Shown here: positions 55,309 to 63,445 of the stretch, piece after piece | Layout: each line of letters begins with the position of its first letter | Numbering within the stretch: position 1 is the first letter of the stretch | Assembly: GCF_001509585.1 (NCBI RefSeq) | Contig: NZ_LNCI01000001.1 | Location: 186,001-250,000 of the forward strand | Source of the DNA: Tropicimonas marinistellae | GTDB lineage: Bacteria; Pseudomonadota; Alphaproteobacteria; Rhodobacterales; Rhodobacteraceae | Direction: 5' to 3' | DNA: 64,000 nucleotides | The notes under the pieces: generated by a model | Told to the model about the DNA's origin: nothing | Database searches by the model: none | The model's input: the letters and a program-made list of their open reading frames with translations, nothing else | Position numbers and translations under genes: made by a program

Positions 55309-56901
55309 ATGAAATTTTCGCGGACAATCACCGCAGCCATGATGTGTGCAACGGCTCTGGCCGGGGCGGCATCGGCTCAGACCCTCGTCTATTGCTCCGA
55401 AGGCTCGCCCGAAGGGTTCGACCCGGCACTCTATACGTCCGGCACGACCTTCGACGCGTCCGAACACACGATCTACGACAAGCTCACCTTGTTCGAGACC
55501 GGCACGACGAATGTCATCCCCGGGCTTGCCGAAAGCTGGGAAGTTTCCGAGGACGGCACCGAATACACCTTCAATCTTCGCCAAGGTGTGAAGTTCCATG
55601 GCAATGACCAGTTCACGCCCTCCCGCGACTTCAATGCGGACGACGTGATCTTTTCGTTCATGCGCCAGGGCGACCCGGAGAACCCCTACAACCAAGTTTC
55701 CGGCGGCACGTGGGAGTACTTCAACGGCATGTCGATGCCGGATCTGATCAAGGAAATCGTCAAGGTCGACGATTACACCGTCAAGTTCGTGCTGGCCCGC
55801 CCCGAAGCGCCGATGATCTCCAACCTCGCAATGGGTTTTGCTTCGATCATGTCGAAGGAATACGCCGACGCGATGCTGGAAGCCGGCACGCCCGAGATGC
55901 TCAACCAGGCACCCATCGGTACCGGCCCGTTCAAGTTCGTCGCCTACCAAAAGGACGCCGTGGTGCGCTACATGCGCAACGACGACTACTGGCGCGATCC
56001 GGCCGCGATTGAAAATCTGGTCTTTGCGATCACACCGGATGCTTCGGTGCGGTACCAGAAGCTTCAGGCCGGCGAATGCCACGTAATGCCCTATCCGAAC
56101 CCGGCAGACATCCAGGCGATGAAGGACAACCCGGACGTCAACGTGATGGAACAGCAGGGTCTGAACGTGGGCTACTTGGCCTACAACACTCAGTTGCCGC
56201 CATTTGACAACCCGAAGGTCCGCAAGGCGCTCAACATGGCCATCGATAAGCAGGCCATTATCGACGTGGTGTTCCAGGGCTCCGGCGAGATCGCCAAGAA
56301 CCCGATCCCGCCGACCATCTGGTCCTACAATGACGCGATTGAAGACGATGCGTTCGATCCCGATGCGGCAAAGGCGGCGCTGGAAGCGGAAGGTGTCTCC
56401 GATCTGTCCATGAAGGTCTGGGCGATGCCGGTGCAACGCCCCTACAACCCCAATGCCCGTCGCATGGCTGAGCTGATCCAGGCCGATTTTTCCAATATCG
56501 GCGTGGACGTCGAAATCGTCTCCTATGAGTGGGGCGAATACCTGGATCGTTCCAAGGCCGTGGACCGCGATGGCGCGGTGCTGCTTGGCTGGACGGGCGA
56601 CAACGGCGATCCGGACAACTTCCTGGCCGTGCTCTTGGGCTGTGACGGTGTTGGCGGCTCGAACAGGGCTCAGTGGTGCCACGAACCGTTCGAGAAACTG
56701 ATCCAGGATGCCAAGGTGCTGCCGACCCAGGAAGAGCGTGCTAAGCTCTATGAGGAGGCTCAAGTCGTCTTCAAGGAGCAAGCGCCCTGGGCCACCATCG
56801 CCCACTCGGTCGTCTTCATGCCAATGCGCCCAGAGGTGGAAGGCTACAAGGTGCACCCGCTCGGCGGGCACATCTTCTACGGCGTCAGCCTCGCCGAATA
56901 A
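55309..56901 (+). CDS. Dipeptide-type ABC transporter substrate-binding protein (DppA-like)
   Basis: A 530-residue SBP family 5 protein with signal peptide (MMCATALAGAASA cleavage near AQTLVYCSEG), similar in length and pattern to DppA. Segments include YDKLTLFETGTTNVIPGLAESWEVS, FNADDVIFSFMRQGDPENPYN and PIGTGPFKFVAYQ. The ATG at 55309 follows GGGAGA. It leads the dpp-like operon. A hairpin downstream probably lowers transcription into the permease genes. Confidence 0.93.
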   Translation: MKFSRTITAAMMCATALAGAASAQTLVYCSEGSPEGFDPALYTSGTTFDASEHTIYDKLTLFETGTTNVIPGLAESWEVSEDGTEYTFNLRQGVKFHGNDQFTPSRDFNADDVIFSFMRQGDPENPYNQVSGGTWEYFNGMSMPDLIKEIVKVDDYTVKFVLARPEAPMISNLAMGFASIMSKEYADAMLEAGTPEMLNQAPIGTGPFKFVAYQKDAVVRYMRNDDYWRDPAAIENLVFAITPDASVRYQKLQAGECHVMPYPNPADIQAMKDNPDVNVMEQQGLNVGYLAYNTQLPPFDNPKVRKALNMAIDKQAIIDVVFQGSGEIAKNPIPPTIWSYNDAIEDDAFDPDAAKAALEAEGVSDLSMKVWAMPVQRPYNPNARRMAELIQADFSNIGVDVEIVSYEWGEYLDRSKAVDRDGAVLLGWTGDNGDPDNFLAVLLGCDGVGGSNRAQWCHEPFEKLIQDAKVLPTQEERAKLYEEAQVVFKEQAPWATIAHSVVFMPMRPEVEGYKVHPLGGHIFYGVSLAE

Positions 56902-56912
56902 ACGTGATGTGG

Positions 56913-56936
56913 ACCGGGGCGTAACAACGCCCCGGT
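56913..56936 (+). terminator. Intra-operon hairpin after the dpp binding-protein gene
   Basis: ACCGGGGCGT, loop AACA, ACGCCCCGGT, a perfect 10-bp stem followed by TCGTT. A T-poor hairpin between a binding-protein gene and its downstream genes typically gives partial termination or 3' protection, raising binding-protein levels. Confidence 0.65.
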
Positions 56937-56960
56937 TCGTTCCGCCAGGTTTTATCCCAG

Positions 56961-58058
56961 ATGGATCGCTATAGCGCCCTGCGCCGCACGGCCAGAGACG
57001 TCGGCGCCGATGCCGTGGCCCTTGTGCCCGGCCCAAATTTCGAGCGCCTGTACAATACCTCATTTCACAGTCTTGAGCGTCCGCTGGTTGTCATCGTCCC
57101 AGTGGAGAATGCGCCGGCAGCGGTGGTTCCAAACCTCGAAATGAGAAGCTTCGATGCGCTCGGCTTCGAAGGGAAGGTCTTCGACTGGAGAGATCAGGAC
57201 GGATACGCAAGTGCCTTCGCGGCGCTGGCAAAGCAAACTCCGCTCGGCACATTGGCTGTCGAAGGGCAGGTGATGCGCGTTTTTGTTCATCACGCGCTGA
57301 AAACGGCCTATCCGGGATTGCAGATCGTCGATGCGGAACGAGAGATATCCGCACTGCGCAGGGTGAAGTCACCGCAAGAAATCGCGACGCTGGAATGCGC
57401 AATCAGGGCGTCGGAACAAGCGCTGGCCGAAGTGTTGGAGCAGGTGCGGACCGGCCAGACCGAGGCCGAGGTCGAAAGCCTTCTGACACAGGCGCTTTTT
57501 CGTAACGGCGCGCAGGAACATGCCTTCGGTCCGATTGTGGCCGCTGGCGACAATTCGGCGAAACCCCACGCGCATGCACGCACCGACTATGCCTTGAGGG
57601 ACGGAGATACGCTGTTGTTCGACTTCGGCGCGCGGGTCGACGGGCTGAATGCAGACATCACGCGCACGGTCTTTGTCGGACACGCAACGGACGAGGCGCG
57701 TTCGGTCTATGAGGTAGTTTTGGCCGCCAACCTCAAAGGCCACGAAATCACCCGCCCGGGAGTAACGGCACACGATGTGGATGACGCGTGTACGGCGGTG
57801 CTCGAGGCGTCGCCTTGGTCCGACTGGATCCGTACGAAAACCGGCCATGGCCTCGGCCGCGCCGTCCACGAGGCGCCACAGATCATGCGCGGCAACCATG
57901 AAATACTGGAACCGGGTATGGTGTTTACCATCGAGCCGGGGCTATACGGCGACGGAGCGTTCGGAATACGCATCGAGGACGACGTGCTCGTCACCGAAAC
58001 GGGGTGCCGCTCGCTCACGACCTTTCCCAAGGAATTGACCGTGGTTGGACAATGCTGA
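56961..58058 (+). CDS. M24-family Xaa-Pro aminopeptidase-like metallopeptidase
   Basis: A 365-residue protein with a creatinase-like N-domain and the pita-bread catalytic domain. Metal ligands are recognisable: DFGARVDGLNADITRTV (two Asp), TGHGLGRAVHE (His), MVFTIEPGLY (Glu) and GIRIEDDV (Glu). It likely cleaves N-terminal residues before Pro from imported peptides or acts as a dipeptidase. Lies 59 bases after the SBP gene and overlaps the first permease gene by 7 bases, so it is an integral operon member. No signal peptide: cytoplasmic. Confidence 0.9.
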   Translation: MDRYSALRRTARDVGADAVALVPGPNFERLYNTSFHSLERPLVVIVPVENAPAAVVPNLEMRSFDALGFEGKVFDWRDQDGYASAFAALAKQTPLGTLAVEGQVMRVFVHHALKTAYPGLQIVDAEREISALRRVKSPQEIATLECAIRASEQALAEVLEQVRTGQTEAEVESLLTQALFRNGAQEHAFGPIVAAGDNSAKPHAHARTDYALRDGDTLLFDFGARVDGLNADITRTVFVGHATDEARSVYEVVLAANLKGHEITRPGVTAHDVDDACTAVLEASPWSDWIRTKTGHGLGRAVHEAPQIMRGNHEILEPGMVFTIEPGLYGDGAFGIRIEDDVLVTETGCRSLTTFPKELTVVGQC

Positions 58059-59059
58059 AGTTCTTGCTGTCGCGCCTGTTGACCTTCGTGCCGACCTTCA
58101 TCGGCGTGACGCTCATCTCGTTTTCATTCATCCGGTTGCTTCCGGGCGATCCGATCATCGTGATGGCCGGCGAGCGCGGGGTGAGCGCGGAACGATATGC
58201 CGAGTTGCAGGCACAATTCGGCTTCGACCGGCCGTTGGTGATTCAATACTGGGACTACATGACCGGTGTTCTACGAGGTGATCTCGGTACGTCGTTTGTC
58301 ACCAAGAAGCCGGTTTTCGAAGAGTTTTTTGCGCTTTTCCCAGCGACGCTCGAATTGTCGATCTGCGCAATGATCTTTGCGGTGGTGCTTGGCCTGCCCG
58401 CAGGCATCATCGCCGCAATCAACCGTGGCAAGCTCTTCGACCGCGCGCTGATGTCCACCGCGCTTGTTGGATACTCCATGCCGATCTTCTGGTGGGCGTT
58501 GCTCATGATCATCGTCTTTTCCGGCTGGCTTGGCTGGACACCGGTCTCGGGGCGGATCTCGCTGTTGTTTTATTTCGACGACGTGACGGGCTTCATGCTG
58601 ATCGACTCGCTGCTTTCGGGTCAGGCAGGCGCCTTCCGGTCCGCTGCGGTGCACCTTATCCTGCCAACGATCGTGCTTGGTACGATCCCGCTCGCAGTCA
58701 TTGCGCGACAAACTCGCTCGGCGATGCTGGAGGTATTGTCGGAGGACTACATCCGCACTGCCCGCGCCAAGGGTTTGCCGCCCAACCGCGTGACCTTCAT
58801 TCACGCATTGCGCAATGCGTTGATCCCGGTGGTAACCGTGGTGGGCCTGCTCGTCGGAACACTGCTTGGCGGTGCGATTCTCACTGAGTCGATCTTCTCC
58901 TGGCCTGGTATCGGCAAATGGATGCTCGATTCCATATACCGCCGGGATTACCCGGTGGTGCAGGGCGGGCTCTTGCTGATCGCGGTCATGGTGATGATCG
59001 TGAACCTGACGGTCGATGTCCTCTACGGCCTCATCAATCCCAAGATCAGGAAGGCCTGA
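58052..59059 (+). CDS. Dipeptide ABC transporter permease (DppB-like)
   Basis: A 335-residue permease beginning MLKFLLSRLLTFVPTFIGVTLISFSFIRLLPGDP, the DppB/OppB N-terminus. Its EAA motif reads RTARAKGLPPNRVTFIHALRNALIPV. Six transmembrane segments. ATG 58052 overlaps the peptidase stop. Confidence 0.95.
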   Translation: MLKFLLSRLLTFVPTFIGVTLISFSFIRLLPGDPIIVMAGERGVSAERYAELQAQFGFDRPLVIQYWDYMTGVLRGDLGTSFVTKKPVFEEFFALFPATLELSICAMIFAVVLGLPAGIIAAINRGKLFDRALMSTALVGYSMPIFWWALLMIIVFSGWLGWTPVSGRISLLFYFDDVTGFMLIDSLLSGQAGAFRSAAVHLILPTIVLGTIPLAVIARQTRSAMLEVLSEDYIRTARAKGLPPNRVTFIHALRNALIPVVTVVGLLVGTLLGGAILTESIFSWPGIGKWMLDSIYRRDYPVVQGGLLLIAVMVMIVNLTVDVLYGLINPKIRKA

Positions 59060-59060
59060 C

Positions 59061-59951
59061 ATGGCAGATGCAACAGTCTCCGTCGAGCGGCCCGGTCGCC
59101 TGAGAGAATTCTGGTTCTACTTCCGGGAGAACCGGGGCGCCGTCGTCGGCCTGTGGGTCTTCCTCGCCTTCCTCTTCGTCGCGGTCTTCGCGCCGTTGCT
59201 CGCGCCGCACGATCCGACACTGCAATACAGAGACCATTTGCTGCAGCCACCGGCCTGGCAGGAAGGCGGCGAGTGGCGGTTTGTCCTCGGCACTGACGCA
59301 TTGGGGCGGGACCTGCTGTCACGGCTCCTGCACGGCGCACGCTATTCGTTCTTTGTCGGCATCGTGGTGGTCGTAGTCGCGGCCTCTGGCGGCATTACCG
59401 TCGGCCTGCTGGCCGGATTTGCGCCGAAATGGCTCGACTCGATCATCATGCGTACAATGGACGTGATCCTCGCCTTCCCCTCGCTGCTTCTGGCACTGGT
59501 GCTGGTGGCCATCCTCGGCCCGACGCTCCTGAACGCGATGATCGCCATCGCTATCGTTCTGCAGCCGCACTACGTACGCCTTACACGGGCCTCGGTGTTG
59601 GCCGAACGGCACAAGGACTACGTGACCTCTGCCAAGGTGGTCGGCGCGAGCCGTTGGCGGATGATGTTTGTCACGGTTCTGCCCAACTGCCTGGCGCCGA
59701 TCATCGTGCAGGCGGCTCTCTCTTTCTCGACCGCGATCCTCGATGCCGCCGCGCTCGGATTCCTAGGCATGGGCGCGCAGCCGCCTACACCGGAGTGGGG
59801 AACCATGTTGGCCGAGGCGCGCGAGTTCATTCTGCGTGCCTGGTGGGTCGTCACCTTCCCGGGGCTCGCGATCCTCATTACCGTGATCGCCATCAACCTC
59901 ATGGGCGACGGGCTGCGCGACGCGCTCGACCCCAAGCTGAAGAGGAGCTGA
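59061..59951 (+). CDS. Dipeptide ABC transporter permease (DppC-like)
   Basis: A 296-residue permease with a short cytoplasmic N-terminus (GRLREFWFYFRENRGAVVGL), the loop FVLGTDALGRDLLSRLLHGARYS typical of DppC/OppC, and the EAA motif TSAKVVGASRWRMMFVTVLPN. Starts one base after the DppB-like stop. Confidence 0.95.
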   Translation: MADATVSVERPGRLREFWFYFRENRGAVVGLWVFLAFLFVAVFAPLLAPHDPTLQYRDHLLQPPAWQEGGEWRFVLGTDALGRDLLSRLLHGARYSFFVGIVVVVVAASGGITVGLLAGFAPKWLDSIIMRTMDVILAFPSLLLALVLVAILGPTLLNAMIAIAIVLQPHYVRLTRASVLAERHKDYVTSAKVVGASRWRMMFVTVLPNCLAPIIVQAALSFSTAILDAAALGFLGMGAQPPTPEWGTMLAEAREFILRAWWVVTFPGLAILITVIAINLMGDGLRDALDPKLKRS

Positions 59952-59955
59952 CGAC

Positions 59956-60933
59956 ATGGCGCTGCTCGAAGTCCGCAACCTCTCGGTCGATTTTGCAACG
60001 ACATCCGGTACTTTTCGGGCCGTGGACGGATTCGACCTGACATTGGAGCCCGGGGATATAACCGCGGTCGTGGGAGAATCCGGCTCCGGCAAGTCCGTGG
60101 CGTTCCTGGCCATGATGGGGCTTTTACCCTGGACCGCGACGATCACATCGGATGTCATGACTTTTGACGGTAGCGACCTGCGCGGGATTACTCCGAAGCA
60201 GCGGCGGCGGATCATCGGCAAGGACATGTCGATGATCTTTCAGGAGCCGATGACCTCGCTCAACCCCTGCTATACGGTGGGTTTCCAGATTAAGGAGGCG
60301 CTCCGCATTCACCTGGGGATGGACCGCAATGCGCGCCAAGCGCGGGCCGTCGAGCTTTTCGAACAAGTGGGTATTCCTGCCCCCGAAACCCGCCTGTCGG
60401 CGTTTCCGCACCAAATGTCGGGCGGCATGAATCAGCGGGTCATGATCGCCATGGCTATCGCCTGTAAACCGAAGCTGTTGATTGCCGACGAACCCACGAC
60501 GGCGCTGGACGTGACGATTCAAGCGCAGATCCTTGAACTGCTGACGAGCCTGCAAGAAGAGACGGGTATGGCGCTTGTGCTTATCACGCACGACATGGGC
60601 GTGGTGGCAGAAACGGCCGATCGTGTATCGGTGCAGTATGCCGGTCAGAAGGTCGAACAGCAGGCGGTGGTGCCGCTGTTCAATACGCCGCATCACCCCT
60701 ACACCGCAGCACTCCTGGCGGCGCTGCCAGAGCGTGCCACGACAAAGCACCTGCCCACGATCCCCGGTGTCGTGCCCGGTCAATTCGACCGGCCCAAGGG
60801 ATGTCTTTTCAGCCCGCGCTGCGCCATGGCGACCGACCTTTGCCGGACAACGCCACCGCCGGTCGCCGGACCCGAACTCGGGGTCGCCCGGTGCCACTAC
60901 CCGATTAACGTCCCTGTGGAGCAAGACGCATGA
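59956..60933 (+). CDS. Dipeptide ABC transporter ATPase (DppD-like)
   Basis: A 325-residue ATPase with Walker A GESGSGKS, signature [14 protein letters not shown] and Walker [13 protein letters not shown]. The C-terminal Cys cluster GCLFSPRCAMATDLCRTTPP matches the oligopeptide/dipeptide ATPase iron-sulfur-like motif. Overlaps the next gene (ATGA). Confidence 0.95.
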   Translation: MALLEVRNLSVDFATTSGTFRAVDGFDLTLEPGDITAVVGESGSGKSVAFLAMMGLLPWTATITSDVMTFDGSDLRGITPKQRRRIIGKDMSMIFQEPMTSLNPCYTVGFQIKEALRIHLGMDRNARQARAVELFEQVGIPAPETRLSAFPHQMSGGMNQRVMIAMAIACKPKLLIADEPTTALDVTIQAQILELLTSLQEETGMALVLITHDMGVVAETADRVSVQYAGQKVEQQAVVPLFNTPHHPYTAALLAALPERATTKHLPTIPGVVPGQFDRPKGCLFSPRCAMATDLCRTTPPPVAGPELGVARCHYPINVPVEQDA

Positions 60934-61883
60934 CCGAGCCAGTCCTCGTCGCCGAGAACCTCACGCAGGAATACGTTCTGAAGGGCGGGTTATTCGGGCA
61001 GGATCGTGTGGTGCGCGCCCTGACCGGAGCCTCATTCACGCTTGAAGCCGGAAAGACGTTGGCGGTGGTGGGGGAATCCGGATGCGGGAAGTCCACGCTC
61101 GCCCGTTGCATCACCATGATCGAAGAGCCCGTGTCCGGCAGCTTTTCGCTTGATGGCACCTTGGCCGCGCCTGGTACGCACGACGCGTTGCGCACCACCG
61201 TTCAGATCGTGTTTCAAGACCCTTACGGCTCGCTCAACCCGCGTCAGCGCTGCGGGCAGATCCTCGAGGAACCACTGCTGATCAATCGCCCCGACCTGTC
61301 GCCCGACGAACGGACCCGGCGGGCGCGGGAAATGCTGGATCTGGTTGGCTTGCGCCCGGAGCACTATGACCGATATCCGCACATGTTCTCCGGCGGTCAG
61401 CGGCAACGGATCGCCGTGGGACGGGCGCTGATGCTGGAGCCGAAGGTGCTCGTTCTGGACGAACCCGTTTCGGCGCTGGACCTTTCGATCCAGAGTCAGA
61501 TCCTAAACCTGCTGGTCGATCTGCAAGAGCGTCTCGGGCTCGCCTATCTCTTTATCAGCCATGATCTTTCCGTGGTGAAACATGTCGCCGACGACGTCAT
61601 CGTGATGTATCTCGGTCGTCCGGTCGAAGTTGGCAGCAAGGAAGAGATCTTCGCCCATCAACGGCACCCCTACACCAAGGCACTGCTCTCAGCGACGCCG
61701 ATGGCCGACCCCACGTTGCGGAAGGAGCGGATCAAGCTTACGGGCGAGTTGCCCTCTCCGGTCGATATCCCGCCGGGGTGCCCCTTCTCGCCACGATGCT
61801 GGAAGGCGCAGGACAAATGTCGCCAGGAACGTCCCGAGCTCGACGCGACGGCTCACGCTGCGGCCTGCCATTTTCCGGAGTAA
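60930..61883 (+). CDS. Dipeptide ABC transporter ATPase (DppF-like)
   Basis: A 317-residue ATPase with [30 protein letters not shown] and LVLDEPVSALD, and the C-terminal GCPFSPRCWKAQDKCRQERP Cys motif. Last gene of the five-gene transporter plus peptidase operon. Confidence 0.95.
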   Translation: MTEPVLVAENLTQEYVLKGGLFGQDRVVRALTGASFTLEAGKTLAVVGESGCGKSTLARCITMIEEPVSGSFSLDGTLAAPGTHDALRTTVQIVFQDPYGSLNPRQRCGQILEEPLLINRPDLSPDERTRRAREMLDLVGLRPEHYDRYPHMFSGGQRQRIAVGRALMLEPKVLVLDEPVSALDLSIQSQILNLLVDLQERLGLAYLFISHDLSVVKHVADDVIVMYLGRPVEVGSKEEIFAHQRHPYTKALLSATPMADPTLRKERIKLTGELPSPVDIPPGCPFSPRCWKAQDKCRQERPELDATAHAAACHFPE

Positions 61884-62115
61884 TCACCTGCAAGGGTGAG
61901 TTTTGGGACGCTAACGGCTTCGTTACGTGGGCGGTGAGGTGCGATGCTGCGTTGCGGAAACAGTTGCCCGGCGGTAGCGTGGCCTCTACAAATCGGGTGC
62001 AACCACCGCACATGCGAACCTGCCAGAGGAGACCTCGGTCATCTCAGATCGGTCCACATCGACGCTGCCCGGGCCTTCTGGCGCAGAGCGCTTCGCGGCG
62101 GCGTTCGACCGTTGG

Positions 62116-63306
62116 ATGCAGGCACCGACGGCAGGTCGCTTTCCCTACGCCGAGACACTTGCAACCTACAGGGCAAGCGGCAAGCATTTCGTAGCGCGGA
62201 ACGTCACGGCGCGGCTCGACGGCTTGCGCGATAACTGGCAGCGCATCGAGGGCGCGGAGGTTGATCGACGCCGCCTCGACGACTTCCTCTTTGTTGCGCT
62301 GGACAAGGTCGATGGACGTTACGACTACGCCAGCTATTGTGCCCTTCCGGTGCTTGGCCTGGACCGGATGACAGCGCCCGGACTGACGCGACGCGAGGTG
62401 TTGTGCCAACGCGATGCCGCTCAATTGGCGCTGCTCGGGGACTTGGCAGGTTTTGAGTTGGACGCTCTGGAAGGCACGGCGGAGATCCTGCCGGAAAAAC
62501 GGCCCGCGCCGGACCTCGCACGTCGTCGCCTTCGGCTTGTTCTCGCGGCCCTTCGGCCAACCCTTGAGCGAGAGAGTATTGTTCTTCGGAATGCGGGTCC
62601 GGAAGGCGACGCACGGTCTGTCGCCGATCATGCTCGCGCGCGCGTTTCAAAGGCATGGCGGCATCGGCTGGATGCCAGCATGATCCCCGTTCACGTGGTG
62701 CATGACGAATACCTTTTCCTTCGGGTTCTTCAGAGCTTTGAAGTGACGTTTGCGTGGATCGCGACCGTTTTGCAGGAGGCTGTGAGCGCTTTGCCCACGG
62801 CACCCGCCAGAGCCGTCGAGCGGCTGAAGTTGGCAAACGTTCTCTTGCGCGAAGCCTTGCGTCTTTTTCCGCTCATCGGCTCTCTGCAGCCGGCTGCATT
62901 TCATGATTTCCGCCGGTTTACGGAGGGCGCGAGCGCTATTCAGTCGACCGGCTACAAGCGGGTGGAGGCACTTTGCTCCGCTCCGGGTGCCGAGCGATTG
63001 AACTCGGTGGCGTATCGTTCCGTGCCGCAGGTGCAGGAAGAGGTGCGCGCGGGTGTTCCTTCGCTTTCCGCGGCACTTGAGACGCTTCGGGATGATCGGG
63101 CATCGGAGCCGGATGATCTCGCGTTGCTGGACGCGGAGATGACTGAGTTCGCCCGCCAGTTGGGGCGATGGCGGCAGGCGCATTTCGAACTTGCCCGCCG
63201 GTACCTGGGTGAGCGCGGCGGTACCGGGTACACCGAAGGTGTGCCGTACTTGGCGGAGACCCGGCAAATACCGGTTTTTCGCTCCTCTCCGCCCGGGTCT
63301 TCCTGA
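62116..63306 (+). CDS. Divergent tryptophan-2,3-dioxygenase-superfamily protein
   Basis: A 396-residue protein. Three blocks in the C-terminal half align by eye with tryptophan 2,3-dioxygenase (TDO): HDEYLFLRVLQSFEV (196-210) with the TDO HDEMLF block, AIQSTGYKRVEAL (274-286) with SGFQSxQYR, and WRQAHFELARRYLGERGGTG (352-371) with the proximal heme His block, so H356 is the expected heme ligand. The distal His of TDO (His55 in Xanthomonas) appears as Leu205 and the carboxylate-binding Arg as Lys281, so tryptophan cleavage is doubtful. The first 190 residues have no clear match. ATG 62116 has no ribosome-binding site; coding-like sequence continues upstream (see findings). No kynurenine genes are adjacent. 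Confidence 0.7.
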   Translation: MQAPTAGRFPYAETLATYRASGKHFVARNVTARLDGLRDNWQRIEGAEVDRRRLDDFLFVALDKVDGRYDYASYCALPVLGLDRMTAPGLTRREVLCQRDAAQLALLGDLAGFELDALEGTAEILPEKRPAPDLARRRLRLVLAALRPTLERESIVLRNAGPEGDARSVADHARARVSKAWRHRLDASMIPVHVVHDEYLFLRVLQSFEVTFAWIATVLQEAVSALPTAPARAVERLKLANVLLREALRLFPLIGSLQPAAFHDFRRFTEGASAIQSTGYKRVEALCSAPGAERLNSVAYRSVPQVQEEVRAGVPSLSAALETLRDDRASEPDDLALLDAEMTEFARQLGRWRQAHFELARRYLGERGGTGYTEGVPYLAETRQIPVFRSSPPGSS

Positions 63307-63355
63307 CGCAGTTCAGAGAGTCACGAATAGTTTCGCTTTGCCTTGGTCGAAAGGT

Positions 63356-63434
63356 GAACAGGGACCACCGGACCGGGGGAGACCAACCTATCGTACGGTC
63401 GGAGGGGTGGTCCGGCGCTCCCTGTTCGGTTTTT
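63356..63434 (+). terminator. Long hairpin with T run after the TDO-like gene
   Basis: GAACAGGGA (63356-63364) pairs with TCCCTGTTC (63419-63427); inner CCACC pairs with GGTGG, leaving a bulge, and TTTTT follows at 63430-63434. It separates the convergent ABC ATPase gene. Confidence 0.7.
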
Positions 63435-63445
63435 CCAGGTTACCG

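Noticed and set aside
55306-57063. 585-codon minus-strand frame opposite the dpp binding protein
   Set aside because: Shadow frame with V/D/R-rich low-information sequence; opposite strand gene is unambiguous.
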